Below, in pieces: positions 28,908 to 38,972 of a DNA stretch of 64,000 nucleotides (positions within the stretch are counted from its first letter, which is position 1; every line of letters starts with the position of its first letter). The translations under genes and the position numbers were made by a program. Below the pieces are notes generated by a model. It did not search any database. It was not told the DNA's origin and was given only the letters and a program-made list of their open reading frames with translations. Location: positions 1,550,001 to 1,614,000 of the forward strand of contig CAWBOI010000001.1 in NCBI GenBank assembly GCA_963790435.1, given 5' to 3'. The stretch is from Ilyomonas sp963790435. Lineage in GTDB: Bacteria > Bacteroidota > Bacteroidia > Chitinophagales > Chitinophagaceae.

Positions 28908-29275
28908 GTTGTAAAAATAAGAACAGAATAATTGCAAGCATTCAGTTCGGATTCTCATGGATATATTTAAAAGATGTTTGGTTTTGCCGTCATTCCGCAA
29001 TTGCCCTCTACACGATTTCATCATAAATCACTTTGACAAGGGCTTTGTGCGGAATCTGCTTATAATTTCTATCATTGTGTTGAGGGCCTAATAGTATTGT
29101 TGGAGCGGAATGACGGCTTGATGCTTTTCATTCAATCAATAAAAAAGCAAACACTTCTTGCAACAATTTGTTTTTGCTGTAATTTCACGGCTCGTTTGCA
29201 ACGATGAAAAACAGGTTCTTTAGATAGCAATTTTTTCTCTGCAACAACCATTTAAAAAAGCGAAACAATACCGAT
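28908..29275. other. Intergenic region before pdhC, with an inverted-repeat element
   Basis: The 368-bp divergent gap between the TPR gene and the E2 gene contains an inverted-repeat element (28986-29117). The promoters of both genes should also be here. A CAAAAACAAA-complement word lies at 29167-29176. Confidence 0.5.
28986..29117. repeat. MITE-like palindromic element
   Basis: A 132-bp element bounded by perfect 13-bp arms GCCGTCATTCCGC (28986-28998) and GCGGAATGACGGC (29105-29117). Further complementarity follows inward (CCCTC/GAGGG). No open frame. It resembles the class of CGTCATnnCG palindromes also seen at 34383-34537. Confidence 0.55.
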
Positions 29276-31056
29276 ATGGCTGAAGAAATTTTAATGCCCC
29301 GACTGAGTGATACCATGACTGAAGGCGTAATTGCCAGTTGGCATAAAAAAGTGGGCGACCCTGTGAAAAAAGGCGAAGTGCTTGCTGAAATTGAAACCGA
29401 CAAAGCGACCATGGAACTGGAAAGTTATAAAGACGGCACACTCCTTCATGTAGGTGCGGGCGATGGTGGTAAACTGCAGGTAAACGATTTGCTTGCCGTT
29501 ATTGGCAACAAAGGCGAAGATGTGAGCAGCATCATTTCAAAGCACAAAGGAAGCAATGGAGCCAACGCTTCGCAGCCATCAACCAATACGCAGACACCGC
29601 AACAGCAGCCAGCTGCAAGCAATGAGCCACAAGCTGCAAGCAGCGAACAGCCAGCGCAAAGCCAGGCCCCTGCATCCGGTAAGGATTATAGCAAGATGGA
29701 AGAAGTCGTGCTGATGCCGCGACTGAGCGACACCATGACGGAAGGTGTGGTGGCATCGTGGCAAAAGAAAGTGGGTGATGATGTGAAGAAAGGGGATGTG
29801 TTGGCTGAAATTGAAACTGACAAAGCCACCATGGAATTGGAAAGTTATAAAGATGGCAAATTGTTGTACCAGGGCGCAAAGCCAGGCGAGAAAATACAGG
29901 TAAATGATTTGCTTGCCGTCATTGGAAAAGAAGGTTTGAATGTAGAGGAAATTGTGAATGGCATTAAAGGTGGCGGCAATGCTGGCGACACTCATGCTGG
30001 TGCGCTGGATAGCTCGCCAAAAGATGCAGCGGATATGCAAAAAGGTGATGGTGATGTTGCGCCTGCCAACCCGCAAGTGCAGCAGCAGCAAGCCGTTCAA
30101 CCGCAACCGGCTACCAATGGTAAAGCTGAACAGCCACAACAAACCATAAACGGAGGAAGGATTTTTGCTTCGCCATTAGCCAAAAAATTAGCGCAGGAGA
30201 AAGGCATTGATCTTAAGCAGGTTCAAGGCTCGGGTGATAACGGACGTATTACCAAAACCGACATAGAAAATTACAAACCGAGCAAAGCGGACAGCCAGCT
30301 ACAAGCTCACAGCCGCAAGCTGCAAGTGTTCAGCAACAAGCGGCGAGCAGTCAAACACAGCCATCCACTGTAGCAGCTTCGTTTGACGAAATTCCGGTTT
30401 CGCAGATGCGCAAAACCATTGCCCGCCGCTTAAGCGAAAGCTTGTTTACGGCACCGCATTTTTATATCACCATGACGATTGATATGGATGCAGCCATGGC
30501 AGCCCGCACCCGCATTAACGAGTTGAGCAAAATAAAAATCAGCTTTAATGATATTGTACTGAAAGCCGTTGCTGTTGCCTTAACACAACATCCGAAAATA
30601 AACAGCAGTTGGCTTGGCGATAAAATTCGCGTGAATCATAACGTGAACATTGGTGTTGCCGTTGCCGTTGAAGAAGGTTTGCTGGTGCCGGTTGTTCGCA
30701 ATGCGGATAGCAAACCGTTGAGCCAAATCTCTAAAGAAGTAAAAGATTTTGCGCAAAAAGCAAAAGATAAAAAACTACAACCGGCAGATTGGGAAGGCAG
30801 CACGTTTACCATTTCCAACTTAGGTATGTTTGGCGTGGATGAATTTACCGCAATTATAAACCCACCTGATGCGTGCATACTTGCCATTGGTGGTATATCT
30901 CAAGTGCCGGTTGTAAAGAACGGCGCTGTTGTTCCAGGCAACGTAATGAAAGTAACCCTAAGTTGCGATCATCGTGTGGTAGATGGCGCTACCGGAGCCG
31001 CATTCCTGCAAACCGTGAAAGCCTTGCTGGAAGAGCCTTTGCGGATGCTGGTGTAG
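29276..31056 (+). CDS. pdhC: Pyruvate dehydrogenase E2, dihydrolipoamide acetyltransferase; one frameshift
   Basis: E2 core enzyme transferring acetyl groups from lipoate to CoA. Two near-identical lipoyl domains lie at residues 3-77 and 143-217, with lipoyl lysines K43 and K183 in ETDKATMELES. Ala/Gln/Pro linkers follow each. The peripheral-subunit-binding domain is at about 295-332 (ASPLAKKLAQEKG). The catalytic domain ends with DHRVVDGATGA. The frame slips by one base near 30290 in the third linker. Restoring one base gives a continuous linker (QPQAASVQQQAASS) into FDEIPVSQMRKTIARRL. Full length is about 593 residues. E1 genes are elsewhere. Confidence 0.92.
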
Positions 31057-31156
31057 GTTTGTTTTTACCTGAATTTTGAAAATTGTAATGGCGCAGGTTT
31101 TTGGTTTTGTGTGTATTTATATTGTATTTGATTGTGAAAAGATTAAGCAGAAAGTG

Positions 31157-31191
31157 CGCAAGTTTAGTTGTTTAAAAACTTGCGTCTATTT
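31157..31191 (+). terminator. Terminator after the E2 gene
   Basis: Arms CGCAAGTTT (31157-31165) and AAACTTGCG (31176-31184) form a 9-bp perfect stem with a 10-nt loop, followed by TCTATTTTT. It lies 100 bp beyond the E2 stop and before the next plus-strand gene. Confidence 0.65.
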
Positions 31192-31251
31192 TTGAGTTGG
31201 TGGCAAATTTTATGGAAACTTCTTGCGACAGCATCTTACTGTAAAGGCTTA

Positions 31252-31863
31252 ATGACACGACTGCTACTTCTAACACTTCTTATTGTTTTGACAATCTCAG
31301 CAAATGGACAAGTAATTGACAACAAAATTCGAAAGCAAGTAAAGAGTTTAAAGAATCAAGGCGTTGACAGTTTTCTTATTTACACATTGACTTGTAATGG
31401 TGGAATTATTGCATTGGACACTTGTGCATATGAGCAGACACAGTATTTATGTTGGGCGAAAGACAAAAGCTACTTTATACAAAGATTTGACTATTGCAAG
31501 AGTTACAAAGCCATATCGCTTGACACTACAAATCCGCTTTCTTTCTATTTAGTGTATAAAAACCAAATTGATAAGGAACAAATTAGAATGCCGACTTATG
31601 TGCAATCTAAAAAAGGTAATATTATAACGACAATAACAACAACTGTTGACCACACTTGCTTTTATGAGATGACTTTTCAAATCAAAAGCAGCAAATTAAT
31701 TAAGAGAGTGAGTGATTACAACCTCACATTTAAAACATTTGACAATGGCAAAAAGAATATTTACTATAACTATAACCAACATACAAAATTAAAAGCCTTA
31801 ACAGACCAAATAACAAACCTTATTAGCAGATTAGACACATGCAATAAGTTTGAAACTGAATAA
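31252..31863 (+). CDS. Small secreted protein of unknown function
   Basis: About 203 residues from the ATG at 31252, giving a signal peptide MTRLLLLTLLIVLTISANGQ. The mature part is Lys, Thr and Tyr rich, with cysteines at CNGG, DTCAY, YLCW, DYCK and DHTCFY. I recognise no family. Codon use is more AT-rich than that of the flanking E2 and TPR genes, suggesting a recent or poorly conserved gene. It stands alone between a terminator and a 345-bp gap. Confidence 0.6.
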   Translation: MTRLLLLTLLIVLTISANGQVIDNKIRKQVKSLKNQGVDSFLIYTLTCNGGIIALDTCAYEQTQYLCWAKDKSYFIQRFDYCKSYKAISLDTTNPLSFYLVYKNQIDKEQIRMPTYVQSKKGNIITTITTTVDHTCFYEMTFQIKSSKLIKRVSDYNLTFKTFDNGKKNIYYNYNQHTKLKALTDQITNLISRLDTCNKFETE

Positions 31864-32209
31864 ATCTGCTGCTAACAAATGCTTGCCGCCATAGCGGCTG
31901 ATACAAGCCAGCCGGCTATAATTCTCTTTTCATTTTTTTGTTCTACATTTAAGCTGACGGAACACAGATGCACGCTACGGACAGTAAGCAGTAAGCCGTT
32001 ACTAGAATTCATACAAAAACAAAGCACTAATCTCTGTAGTAAAAAATAACGGCGAAAACAAACGCAAGCTTTTGTTTTGAAAATAACAATTAAAATTTTT
32101 TAATCTGCCGGATAAAAGTTTATTTTACATATCCAAAATATGGGTCATTATCCTGTGAAGAATCTGAAGCCTCGCCAAATTGCGAGGCTTTTTGTTTTTG
32201 CACAATTAA
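31864..32209. other. Intergenic stretch with short repeats
   Basis: About 345 bp with no credible gene. It contains a GC-rich imperfect palindrome near 31880-31910 (TTGCCGCCATAGCGGC), one CAAAAACAAA word at 32014-32023, a near copy at about 32050, and the hairpin at 32167-32190. The hairpin's T-run points along the plus strand. Confidence 0.4.
32167..32199 (+). terminator. Hairpin terminator
   Basis: Arms AAGCCTCGC (32167-32175) and GCGAGGCTT (32182-32190) form a 9-bp stem with a 6-nt loop, followed by TTTGTTTTT on the plus strand. It lies just past the corrected stop of the minus-strand membrane protein and could serve both directions. Confidence 0.65.
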
Positions 32210-32678
32210 TTAATACCATCCACCCGGAATCGCGCGGAAAGGCCAGGGTATCGGTTACCAAAATAATCAAAAGGGCAAGAAAGTAAAAAAGAACTGTGCG
32301 GTTGTGCTTTTGCTTGTCGCTCATTGCTTTTTTGCCTTGTGCTTTTCCGATGTGAAGGAGAATAATAGCCACCAACATTCCGGCCATGTGTTCAACGCCA
32401 TAAAAGCGCGTAACGGGATCTTTCATCGCATTGGCAAAGCCACCGGCAGCAACAATTAGATTATAACCTTTCGGTCCCCAATACCACAGGGCCAAACCAA
32501 TTAATAGCATAAGGTCTGCAACAATGGTAAGCAGCAGACCTGTGCGGGCATCGCTTTTAATAAAGGGGCGGTTACCTGCAATCAAACTATTGAAAATGGC
32601 AATTAATAACAGAAGAAGCAAAACCCATCTGCCAGCGCTGTGTACGTGTAATAAAATGTTGTAAAGACTCGCATTCAT
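32210..32678 (-). CDS. Small polytopic membrane protein; frameshift near its 3' end
   Basis: Four-segment inner-membrane protein of about 155 residues. Hydrophobic stretches include WVLLLLLLIAIFNSLIA, LLTIVADLMLLIGLALWYWG, MLVAIILLHIGKA and FYFLALLIILVT. I start at 32678 (MNASLYNILLHVHSAGRWV). Near 32252 one extra base breaks the frame. Removing it changes an odd tail into IPWPFRAIPGGWY and a stop at 32210-32212, the ending I expect for this Bacteroidota family. Without the correction the frame runs through the terminator hairpin to 32148. Function unknown. Confidence 0.72.
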
Positions 32679-32732
32679 AAGTATCAGTTTAAAAATCAAA
32701 ACTACGTGGGCAGGTTATACTTTTGTGCCATG

Positions 32733-33545
32733 ATGAAACATTTTTTTTATGTGCCGCTTCTGATGGCTTTTTTGGTTTCGTGCAATAATGAGGAAAAGAA
32801 GAGAGACGTTGGCAGCAACAATCAAAAGAAAGAAAAAGAAATAACACCGGAGGTAGCAGCTTTACAACAAGAGGTAAAGAAAAATCCCGACAGTGCGGGC
32901 TTGCGTTTAAAATTCGCCCTTGCATTGGATAGCTTGAATATGTTCAAACCTGCGCTTACACAAATGGATTCTCTTATAAAAAAAGACAGTGTAAATTATG
33001 GTTTGTGGTACACACGCGGACAAATCAGCGAACACGCCGGTGATACTACAGACGCGATGAAAAATTATGCCACTGCCATAAAAATTTATGCCTCGCCCGA
33101 TGCGTTGTTAAGTCTTGCTAATTTATACGCCGAGAAAAAAAATTCGCGAAGCTTACTACTTTGCAATCAAGTAAAAAGTATGGGTTTGGGACGGGATTAT
33201 GATGCTTCAGCCGCCTTTGTTGCCGGCGTATTCAATGCGAGAACAGGGCAGCGGCAACTGGCTTTGAATTTATTTGATGAGTGCATTAAAAACGATTACA
33301 CTTATATGCCTGCTTACATTGAAAAGGGCTTGGTGTATTTTGACCAAAAGCAATACGGACAAGCGCTTGACGTGTTTTCTTTTGCAGCGAACGTAAACCA
33401 TTTGAATCCTGATGCTTATTATTACATGGGTCGTTGTTACGAACTGATGAACAAGAAAGACAGCGCGGCATTTTACTTTAAACAATCACTGGCTTTGGAT
33501 AAAGATGCGCCCGAAACAATCGCTGCGCTGAAGAGAGTGGAGTGA
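32733..33545 (+). CDS. TPR-repeat lipoprotein
   Basis: About 270 residues. The start MKHFFYVPLLMAFLVSCNNEEKK gives a lipoprotein signal with lipobox LVSC. A Lys/Glu-rich spacer (about 22-40) is followed by at least five TPR units, for example YGLWYTRGQISEHAGDTTDAMKNYATAI and DAYYYMGRCYELMNKKDSAAFYFKQSLAL. Likely anchored to a membrane facing the periplasm and acting as a scaffold. It is divergent from the membrane-protein gene with a gap of about 54 bp. Confidence 0.85.
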   Translation: MKHFFYVPLLMAFLVSCNNEEKKRDVGSNNQKKEKEITPEVAALQQEVKKNPDSAGLRLKFALALDSLNMFKPALTQMDSLIKKDSVNYGLWYTRGQISEHAGDTTDAMKNYATAIKIYASPDALLSLANLYAEKKNSRSLLLCNQVKSMGLGRDYDASAAFVAGVFNARTGQRQLALNLFDECIKNDYTYMPAYIEKGLVYFDQKQYGQALDVFSFAANVNHLNPDAYYYMGRCYELMNKKDSAAFYFKQSLALDKDAPETIAALKRVE

Positions 33546-33556
33546 CCTCACCCCAA

Positions 33557-33580
33557 CCCCTCTCCACGAGTGGAGAGGGG
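33557..33580. repeat. CCCCTCTCCA hairpin repeat
   Basis: Perfect 10-bp arms 33557-33566 and 33571-33580 around CGAG lie 12 bp after the TPR lipoprotein stop. The CCTCACCCC/CCCCTCTCC word is a widely dispersed intergenic repeat in bacteria. Position suggests it may also act in 3' end formation. Confidence 0.55.
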
Positions 33581-33695
33581 CTATGTGTAACAGGTTTGTT
33601 TTTTGTTTAAAATAGCTTCGAGGTAACATGAATACAAGTTTTTAAATGAAGAGCTTGCCTCGCAAATCACAATTCAAAAATCATAAATCAACATC

Positions 33696-34342
33696 ATGCC
33701 TATCATTGCACCATCCTTTTTAGCTTCTGATTTTTTACACCTTGCCGAACAAGTCGAATTGGTTAATAAGAGCATGGCAGAATGGTGTCATTTGGATGTA
33801 ATGGACGGACGTTTTGTGCCCAATATTTCGTTTGGCTTCCCCATCATTGAAGCCATTAGAAGCGCAACCAAAAAGTATTGCGATGTACACCTGATGATTG
33901 AGGAACCTGAACGTTATGTGGAAGAATTTAAAAAAGCCGGTGCCGACAGCATCACCGTTCATTATGAGGCTTGCCGGCACTTGCACCGCAATATTGAACA
34001 AATCAAAGGCTTAGGCATTAATGCGGGTGTTGCACTCAATCCGCACACGCCGGTTGAGGCCTTGAAAGATGTATTGCAATACATTGATGTGGTATTGATC
34101 ATGAGTGTGAACCCGGGCTTTGGGGGACAAAAATTTATTGATCACAGTATTGATAAAATTAGGCAACTGCGGCACATGATTGATGAAAAGATTGTCATAC
34201 TTTGATAGAAGTGGATGGTGGCATTTCGTTACAAAATGCAAAAGCTGTAATTGATGCAGGAGCGAATGTTTTGGTGGCCGGCAGCAGTATTTTTAAATCG
34301 GACGATGTGGTGGGAACGATTGAGAAGATGAAAATGGTGTAA
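33696..34342 (+). CDS. rpe: Ribulose-phosphate 3-epimerase; one frameshift
   Basis: Interconverts D-ribulose 5-phosphate and D-xylulose 5-phosphate, the pool fed by the arabinose genes. Family marks are APSFLASDFLHLAEQV, WCHLDVMDGRFVPNISFG with metal ligands, VHLMIEEPE and MSVNPGFGGQKF. The frame is lost near 34187 (one base missing). After correction it continues LIEVDGGISLQNAK and GANVLVAGSSIF to a stop at 34340-34342, about 215 residues, normal for Rpe. As a central-metabolism gene it is unlikely to be a true pseudogene unless a second copy exists. Confidence 0.92.
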
Positions 34343-34842
34343 AAAGAAAAGCGGCTTGTTTATTTATAGATGATGGTAATAACGTCATGGCGAGGGACGA
34401 AGCCATCTGTAGAGTAAACCGTAGATGTTGTTTATCAATGATGAGAAAACATCTCTGCACTGTTCGTTCACCAGTCACTATCACGAACAACTTCATGATG
34501 CAATCAGCAGAAGATGGCTTCGTTCCTCGCCATGACGATGCACTTTGGAATTGCTCATTTTTATTCTATTGTTGATGGGCTGCGGGATGTGCAGCATCTA
34601 CCCCGCTGAGGCGTTGTGCAGCAGAGCTTTGCGGCGGAGTTGTGCAAACAGCCCGAACAAAAGATTCGTTGAAAAACAGAACGCTCACAGCCCCAAAATA
34701 TCGGCAAAAACAAATCCTGAATATCCGTGCACAAAGTCTGCGCCCACAATAGCTGTGGGGATTCGTGTTCTATCAGTTCTCAACGCTTTTTATTTTTACA
34801 TGGCCTCTTCTCCTTATCTTTCGCATCCATAACTACGCAGGT
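34343..34842. other. Repeat-containing intergenic region
   Basis: Five hundred bp without a credible gene. It holds the 155-bp palindromic element (34383-34537), a GC-rich imperfect inverted repeat at about 34575-34660 (outer arms GGGCTG/CAGCCC), and a CAAAAACAAA word at 34705-34714. The promoter of the TonB receptor should be at its right end. Confidence 0.45.
34383..34537. repeat. MITE-like palindromic element, 26-bp arms
   Basis: Arms 34383-34408 and 34512-34537 (CGTCATGGCGAGGGACGAAG... and its complement) pair over 26 bp with one mismatch. The 103-bp interior has no frame. The arm sequence is related to the inner element at about 53853-54028 (GTCCTTGCGAGACACGAAGC). Confidence 0.65.
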
Positions 34843-37345
34843 TTGAGAAAGTATTTCACAGTTTTGTTTTGCCTTATTTCCCTATCGCTTTTGGCGCAAA
34901 AAAAAGCAACGGTTTCGGGCATTGTATTGAATGAAGATGACAGGCCGCTTTCCAATGTTTCCATTCAACTATTAAACAATAACAGGGGCACTACCAGCAA
35001 CGATTCCGGCTTTTTTTCCATCACATTATCTTCAGGTAAAGCACTGGCGTTGTTGTTCTCTTACACGGGTTATAGAAGGGTGCAGAAAAACTTTTTTTTA
35101 AATAGCGGTGAAACCGAAAAAATAACGGTGAAGATGGAACGGTTGGTTGGCGAATTGCGCAACGTAACTGTAACGAATAATAAAGACAGAGAACAAAGTG
35201 GATTGATAAATGTTGACCCGACAAGAGCTTTGGTAAATCCTTCGCCGTTGAGCAATATTGAGAGTTTGATAAAAGTGTTTGTGGGCAGCAACAATGAGCT
35301 TGACTTCGCAATACAGCGTGCGCGGTGGTAGCTACGATGAAAACCTTGTGTATGTGAACGATTTTGAAGTGTTTCGTCCATATCTGGTGCAAAGCGGTCA
35401 GCAGGAAGGCTTGAGTTTTATCAATCCCGAATTAACCAGTGGCGTTAAGTTTTTTAACGGCGGTTACCAGGCAAAGTATGGCGATAAGATGAGTTCGGTG
35501 TTAGACATCACGTATAAAAAACCAACCTCATTTGGCGGCTCGGCTTATGTAGGTTTGTTAGAGCAAGGCTTGCATCTGGAAGGCACTGCACACAACAACA
35601 AAGTAACCTATTTGTTTGGCGTGCGCAACCGTACCAACCGCAACTTGTTAAGCAGCCAGGAAACGAAAGGCAATTATATTCCTTCCTCATCCGACATTCA
35701 GGGCTTGCTTACCTGGCAGGCATCCCCTAAATGGCAATTGGAAGCTTTGGGTAATTTTTCGGGAACCCAGTTTACTTTATTTCCTCAGGAAACTCAATTA
35801 ACAGCGTCTGTTTTTACTGCCTTGTATTCGCAGGATTTGGGTGTGAACATTGCTTTTTCAGGAAAAGAAAAAGATGCTTATAACACCAATTTTGTTGGAC
35901 TTACGGCAACCAACCAAGTGAACAGCAAGCTACGTTTAAAATGGATGCTTTCATATTTTGAAGACAATGAACAAGAGAACGAAGACATAACAGGCGCTTA
36001 TATTTTTGGCGACAGAGATATAGATCCTAACAGCGCTTCATTTGGAAACATTACCAATCCATTGGGCAAAGGTGTGTATCAAAATTTTTCGCGTAATACA
36101 TTAAATATTCAGGTTTATAATGCGCAACACAAAGGGTATTTATCTGCTGGCAAACATTACCTGCAATGGGGTAACAGCATAGAGCAGCAACGCATCAACG
36201 ACCATCAAAACGAATGGCAGTACAACGATTCAGCAGGTTATTCATTACCTTATCATCCAACCGGAAATTTAGTGTTGAGTGATGTAGCAAAGAATGATGC
36301 CAACTTTTCTATCACGCGATTTAGTGGTTATGTACAGGACAATATTCAGTTTAAAGATTCGTCTGATTTCACATCTGCAGGCCGGTGTTCGTTACAACTA
36401 CAATACATTGAACAAAGAGTTTCTTCATTTCACCAAGATTAGGCTTTTCTTTCAAGCCAAAAAACTGGTCGAAAGATGTGGTGCTAAAAGGCTCGGCTAG
36501 GTATTTACGACCAGCCACCGTTTTACAGGGAAATGAAACGCTATGATGGCTCGCTGAACAAAGATTTAAAAGCGCAAAAAAGCTGGCAGGCAACGGCTGG
36601 TTTTGATTACAATTTAAAAATGTTCGATCGTCCTGCACGCTTTACCACAGAAGCTTATTACAAAAGTATGTGGGATGTTGACCCTTATGATATTGACAAT
36701 GTGCGTATTCGTTATTATGGTAACAACAATGCAAAGGCATACGCATATGGCATTGAAGGAAGATTGTTTGGCGAAGTGGTAAAGGACGCTGAGAGCTGGA
36801 TAAGTCTTGGCATTATGCGCACAAGAGAAAACTGGAGCAACGATAGTTATACCACTTATTACAATGCAGCGCATCAGGAAATTACAGCAGCATCAACTGA
36901 TAAAGTAGTGGCTGATAGCAGCGTAAATCCGGTTGGCTGGTTGCGAAGACCAACAGACAGACTGATCACGTTTGGTATGTTTTTCCAGGATTATTTGAGC
37001 ACAAATAAAAACATCAAAGTCTATCTCAACACGTTGTATGGCAGCAACCTTCCGTACAACATTCCGGGCAGTGTGCGTTATCGCAATTCACTAACCATTC
37101 CTTCTTATATCCGTGTTGATATTGGCTTTAGCGCATTGCTGTTAGATGCTGAAAAGCAGCGCAGAAGCCATTCTCCGTTCAAAGAGTTCAAAAGCATTTG
37201 GGCAAGTTTGGAAGTGTTTAATTTGATTGATCGTCCAAACACTATTAGCTATTTGCTGATTAAGGATTATCAAAACAATACGTTTGCTTTGCCCAACCGC
37301 TTAACGCCACGATTGGTAAATTTTAAAATTGCGGTGAACTGGTAA
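34843..37345 (+). CDS. TonB-dependent receptor, four frameshifts in this sequence
   Basis: Outer-membrane active-transport receptor. A signal segment (VLFCLISLSLLAQ) precedes a CarboxypepD_reg-like domain (KATVSGIVLNEDDRPLSNVSIQ), then a plug and a 22-strand barrel. The start is uncertain: TTG at 34843 gives the best signal peptide, and a GTG lies at 34765. Single extra bases near 35302, 36374, 36426 and 36499 shift the frame each time. Removing them joins GSNNELTSQYSVRGGSYDEN, TLQAGVRYNYNTLNKEF, FLISPRLGFSF and GSAGIYDQPPFYREM into one protein of about 833 residues. No SusD partner is adjacent, so the substrate is unknown. Confidence 0.82.
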
Positions 37346-37412
37346 CAAACATTACACTTGCATACCATCATACAACGAATACTTCTTTTTGTTTTGCACG
37401 ATGAATTTGAAA

Positions 37413-38903
37413 TCAGTCAATATGAAACCGTTCTTTCATCGTAAACCACACAATCATTCCAAAGCCAAAAGCGAGCATCAAATGATAGGGAAACATCGAA
37501 AAATCGTGATAATAAAATGCGAGTGAAGCACCCCACAAAAAATAAATCATCAACATTATTTCAGTAATCAAAAAGGGCGTTAATAGTTTGGTTGATGAAG
37601 ACAAGAATTTCATTTTTCTGCCATCCGAAGCATTGAATTTGGGTGTTCGTACAAACGAGGATTTAATGCCCAGCCAACCTTCGGCTACAGCTACGGCATT
37701 GTTAAACGCCATGCCCATGCTGAATGATAAATACAGAGGAAATGTTTTGAAAAAATATTGTTTGGCATCGTTGCGAATGAAGCCCGTGCTAACCGTTGCG
37801 ATGTAATGAAATACACCGAGGCAAAGCAAAGAAATTAAGGAAAAAGAGGCAAAACCAAACCAAGATTGCAACTGCGGAACATGCGGCTTTAAGATAAGCA
37901 ATGGAATGCTTAAAAAAGAAGCTAAAAACGCACTCACAAACACGAACCCTACCGTCAAATGAAAGAAAGCATGGGCTTTTTTTATAAATGGTAATTGTGA
38001 GCGCAGTATTGTTTTCACATGCTTTCGGGCGGTTTCGGCATTGCCTTTTATCCAGCGAAATTGCTGCGCTTTCAAAGCACTCATCAGGGGCGGTAATTCA
38101 GCCGGAACCGTTACATCTTCTAAATACAAAAACTGCCAGCCTTTGAGTTGCGCACGATAGCTTAAATCAAAATCTTCCGTCAAAGTATCAGCGTTCCAGC
38201 CGCCTGCATCCTGCATACAAGCCTTTCGCCACACACCGCCGGTGCCCGAAAAATTGATAAAACAACTCGCTTCACTTCTTCCCTTCTGTTCTACCGAAAA
38301 ATGAGCATCTAACAAAAACGCCTGAAATTGTGTAAGCAAAGAATTGTTCTTATTCAGGTGCGTCCAGCGCGTTTGTACCATGCCAACACTTTCATCCTGA
38401 AAATGTGGAATTGTGCATTGTAAAAAGTCTGAAGGTGGAACAAAATCAGCATCAAAAATAGCGATGAATTCACCTTTGGCAAGACTCAATCCTTTTTGCA
38501 AAGCGCCTGCTTTATAACCTTCGCGGTTGCTTCTGCGAATATGATGAATTTGCAAACCCGAAGTTTGTTTTTGTCCTATTTTTTGTGCAATGATGCTTGT
38601 TGTTTCATCGGTTGAATCATCTAAAATTTGTATCTCCCATTTGTCTTTCGGATAATCAAATTTTGCTATCGCATCTATCAATCTTTCTACCACTATGCTT
38701 TCGTTATACACAGGCAATTGTACGGTTACAAACGGGTAAACATCCAAAGCAGAAGGTACGATTTCCGGAACGATTTTCTTTTTGTTTTTAAGATATTGAT
38801 ATACCAAATGCAACTGCACAAAACCATAACAAAACAAAAAAAGAAGTGCAAGAGAGTAAATAACCAAAACCACTTCGGTGGTTAGCTCATAGTTCCAATT
38901 CAT
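37413..38903 (-). CDS. Membrane GT2 glycosyltransferase (cellulose-synthase-like)
   Basis: Processive-type family 2 transferase of about 496 residues; start MNWNYELTTEV at the ATG at 38903. One membrane segment (VLVIYSLALLFLFCYGF) precedes the catalytic domain with VTVQLPVYNE, ILDDSTDE, IFDADF and TEDFDLSYRAQLKGW, and QFRWIKGNAE resembles the QxxRW motif. Four or five C-terminal membrane segments follow. Such enzymes make beta-glucans or glycolipids (glucomannan or ceramide glucosyltransferase types). No PilZ or BcsB partner is next to it. It may be the last gene of the operon that starts at 46045. Confidence 0.88.
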   Translation of the reverse strand: MNWNYELTTEVVLVIYSLALLFLFCYGFVQLHLVYQYLKNKKKIVPEIVPSALDVYPFVTVQLPVYNESIVVERLIDAIAKFDYPKDKWEIQILDDSTDETTSIIAQKIGQKQTSGLQIHHIRRSNREGYKAGALQKGLSLAKGEFIAIFDADFVPPSDFLQCTIPHFQDESVGMVQTRWTHLNKNNSLLTQFQAFLLDAHFSVEQKGRSEASCFINFSGTGGVWRKACMQDAGGWNADTLTEDFDLSYRAQLKGWQFLYLEDVTVPAELPPLMSALKAQQFRWIKGNAETARKHVKTILRSQLPFIKKAHAFFHLTVGFVFVSAFLASFLSIPLLILKPHVPQLQSWFGFASFSLISLLCLGVFHYIATVSTGFIRNDAKQYFFKTFPLYLSFSMGMAFNNAVAVAEGWLGIKSSFVRTPKFNASDGRKMKFLSSSTKLLTPFLITEIMLMIYFLWGASLAFYYHDFSMFPYHLMLAFGFGMIVWFTMKERFHID

Positions 38904-38972
38904 GCGGGTGTTTTTCAACCATTAATCCGACATAAACTGCACCAATATTTTTCTTTTAAAAGAGGAAAGACA

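Noticed and set aside
29290..29940. Tandem DNA duplication as a recent event in E2
   Set aside because: Two lipoyl domains are normal for E2 proteins; the near identity may be gene conversion but needs no special explanation.
31868..31925. Integron attC-like site after the small secreted gene
   Set aside because: A GCTAACAA word and a GC-rich palindrome are present, but the matching GTTRRRY core and a second copy are missing.
32148..32209. C-terminal extension of the small membrane protein through the hairpin
   Set aside because: Removing one base near 32252 gives a family-like end at 32210 and leaves the hairpin between genes, so the extension is a frameshift product.
34575..34760. Small gene or RNA in the GC-rich stretch before the TonB receptor
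   Set aside because: Frames are short and unlike proteins; the stretch looks like an imperfect palindromic repeat.
35279..37345. Two or three separate receptor genes
   Set aside because: Frames change by one base at each junction with no loss of receptor sequence; they are one gene.
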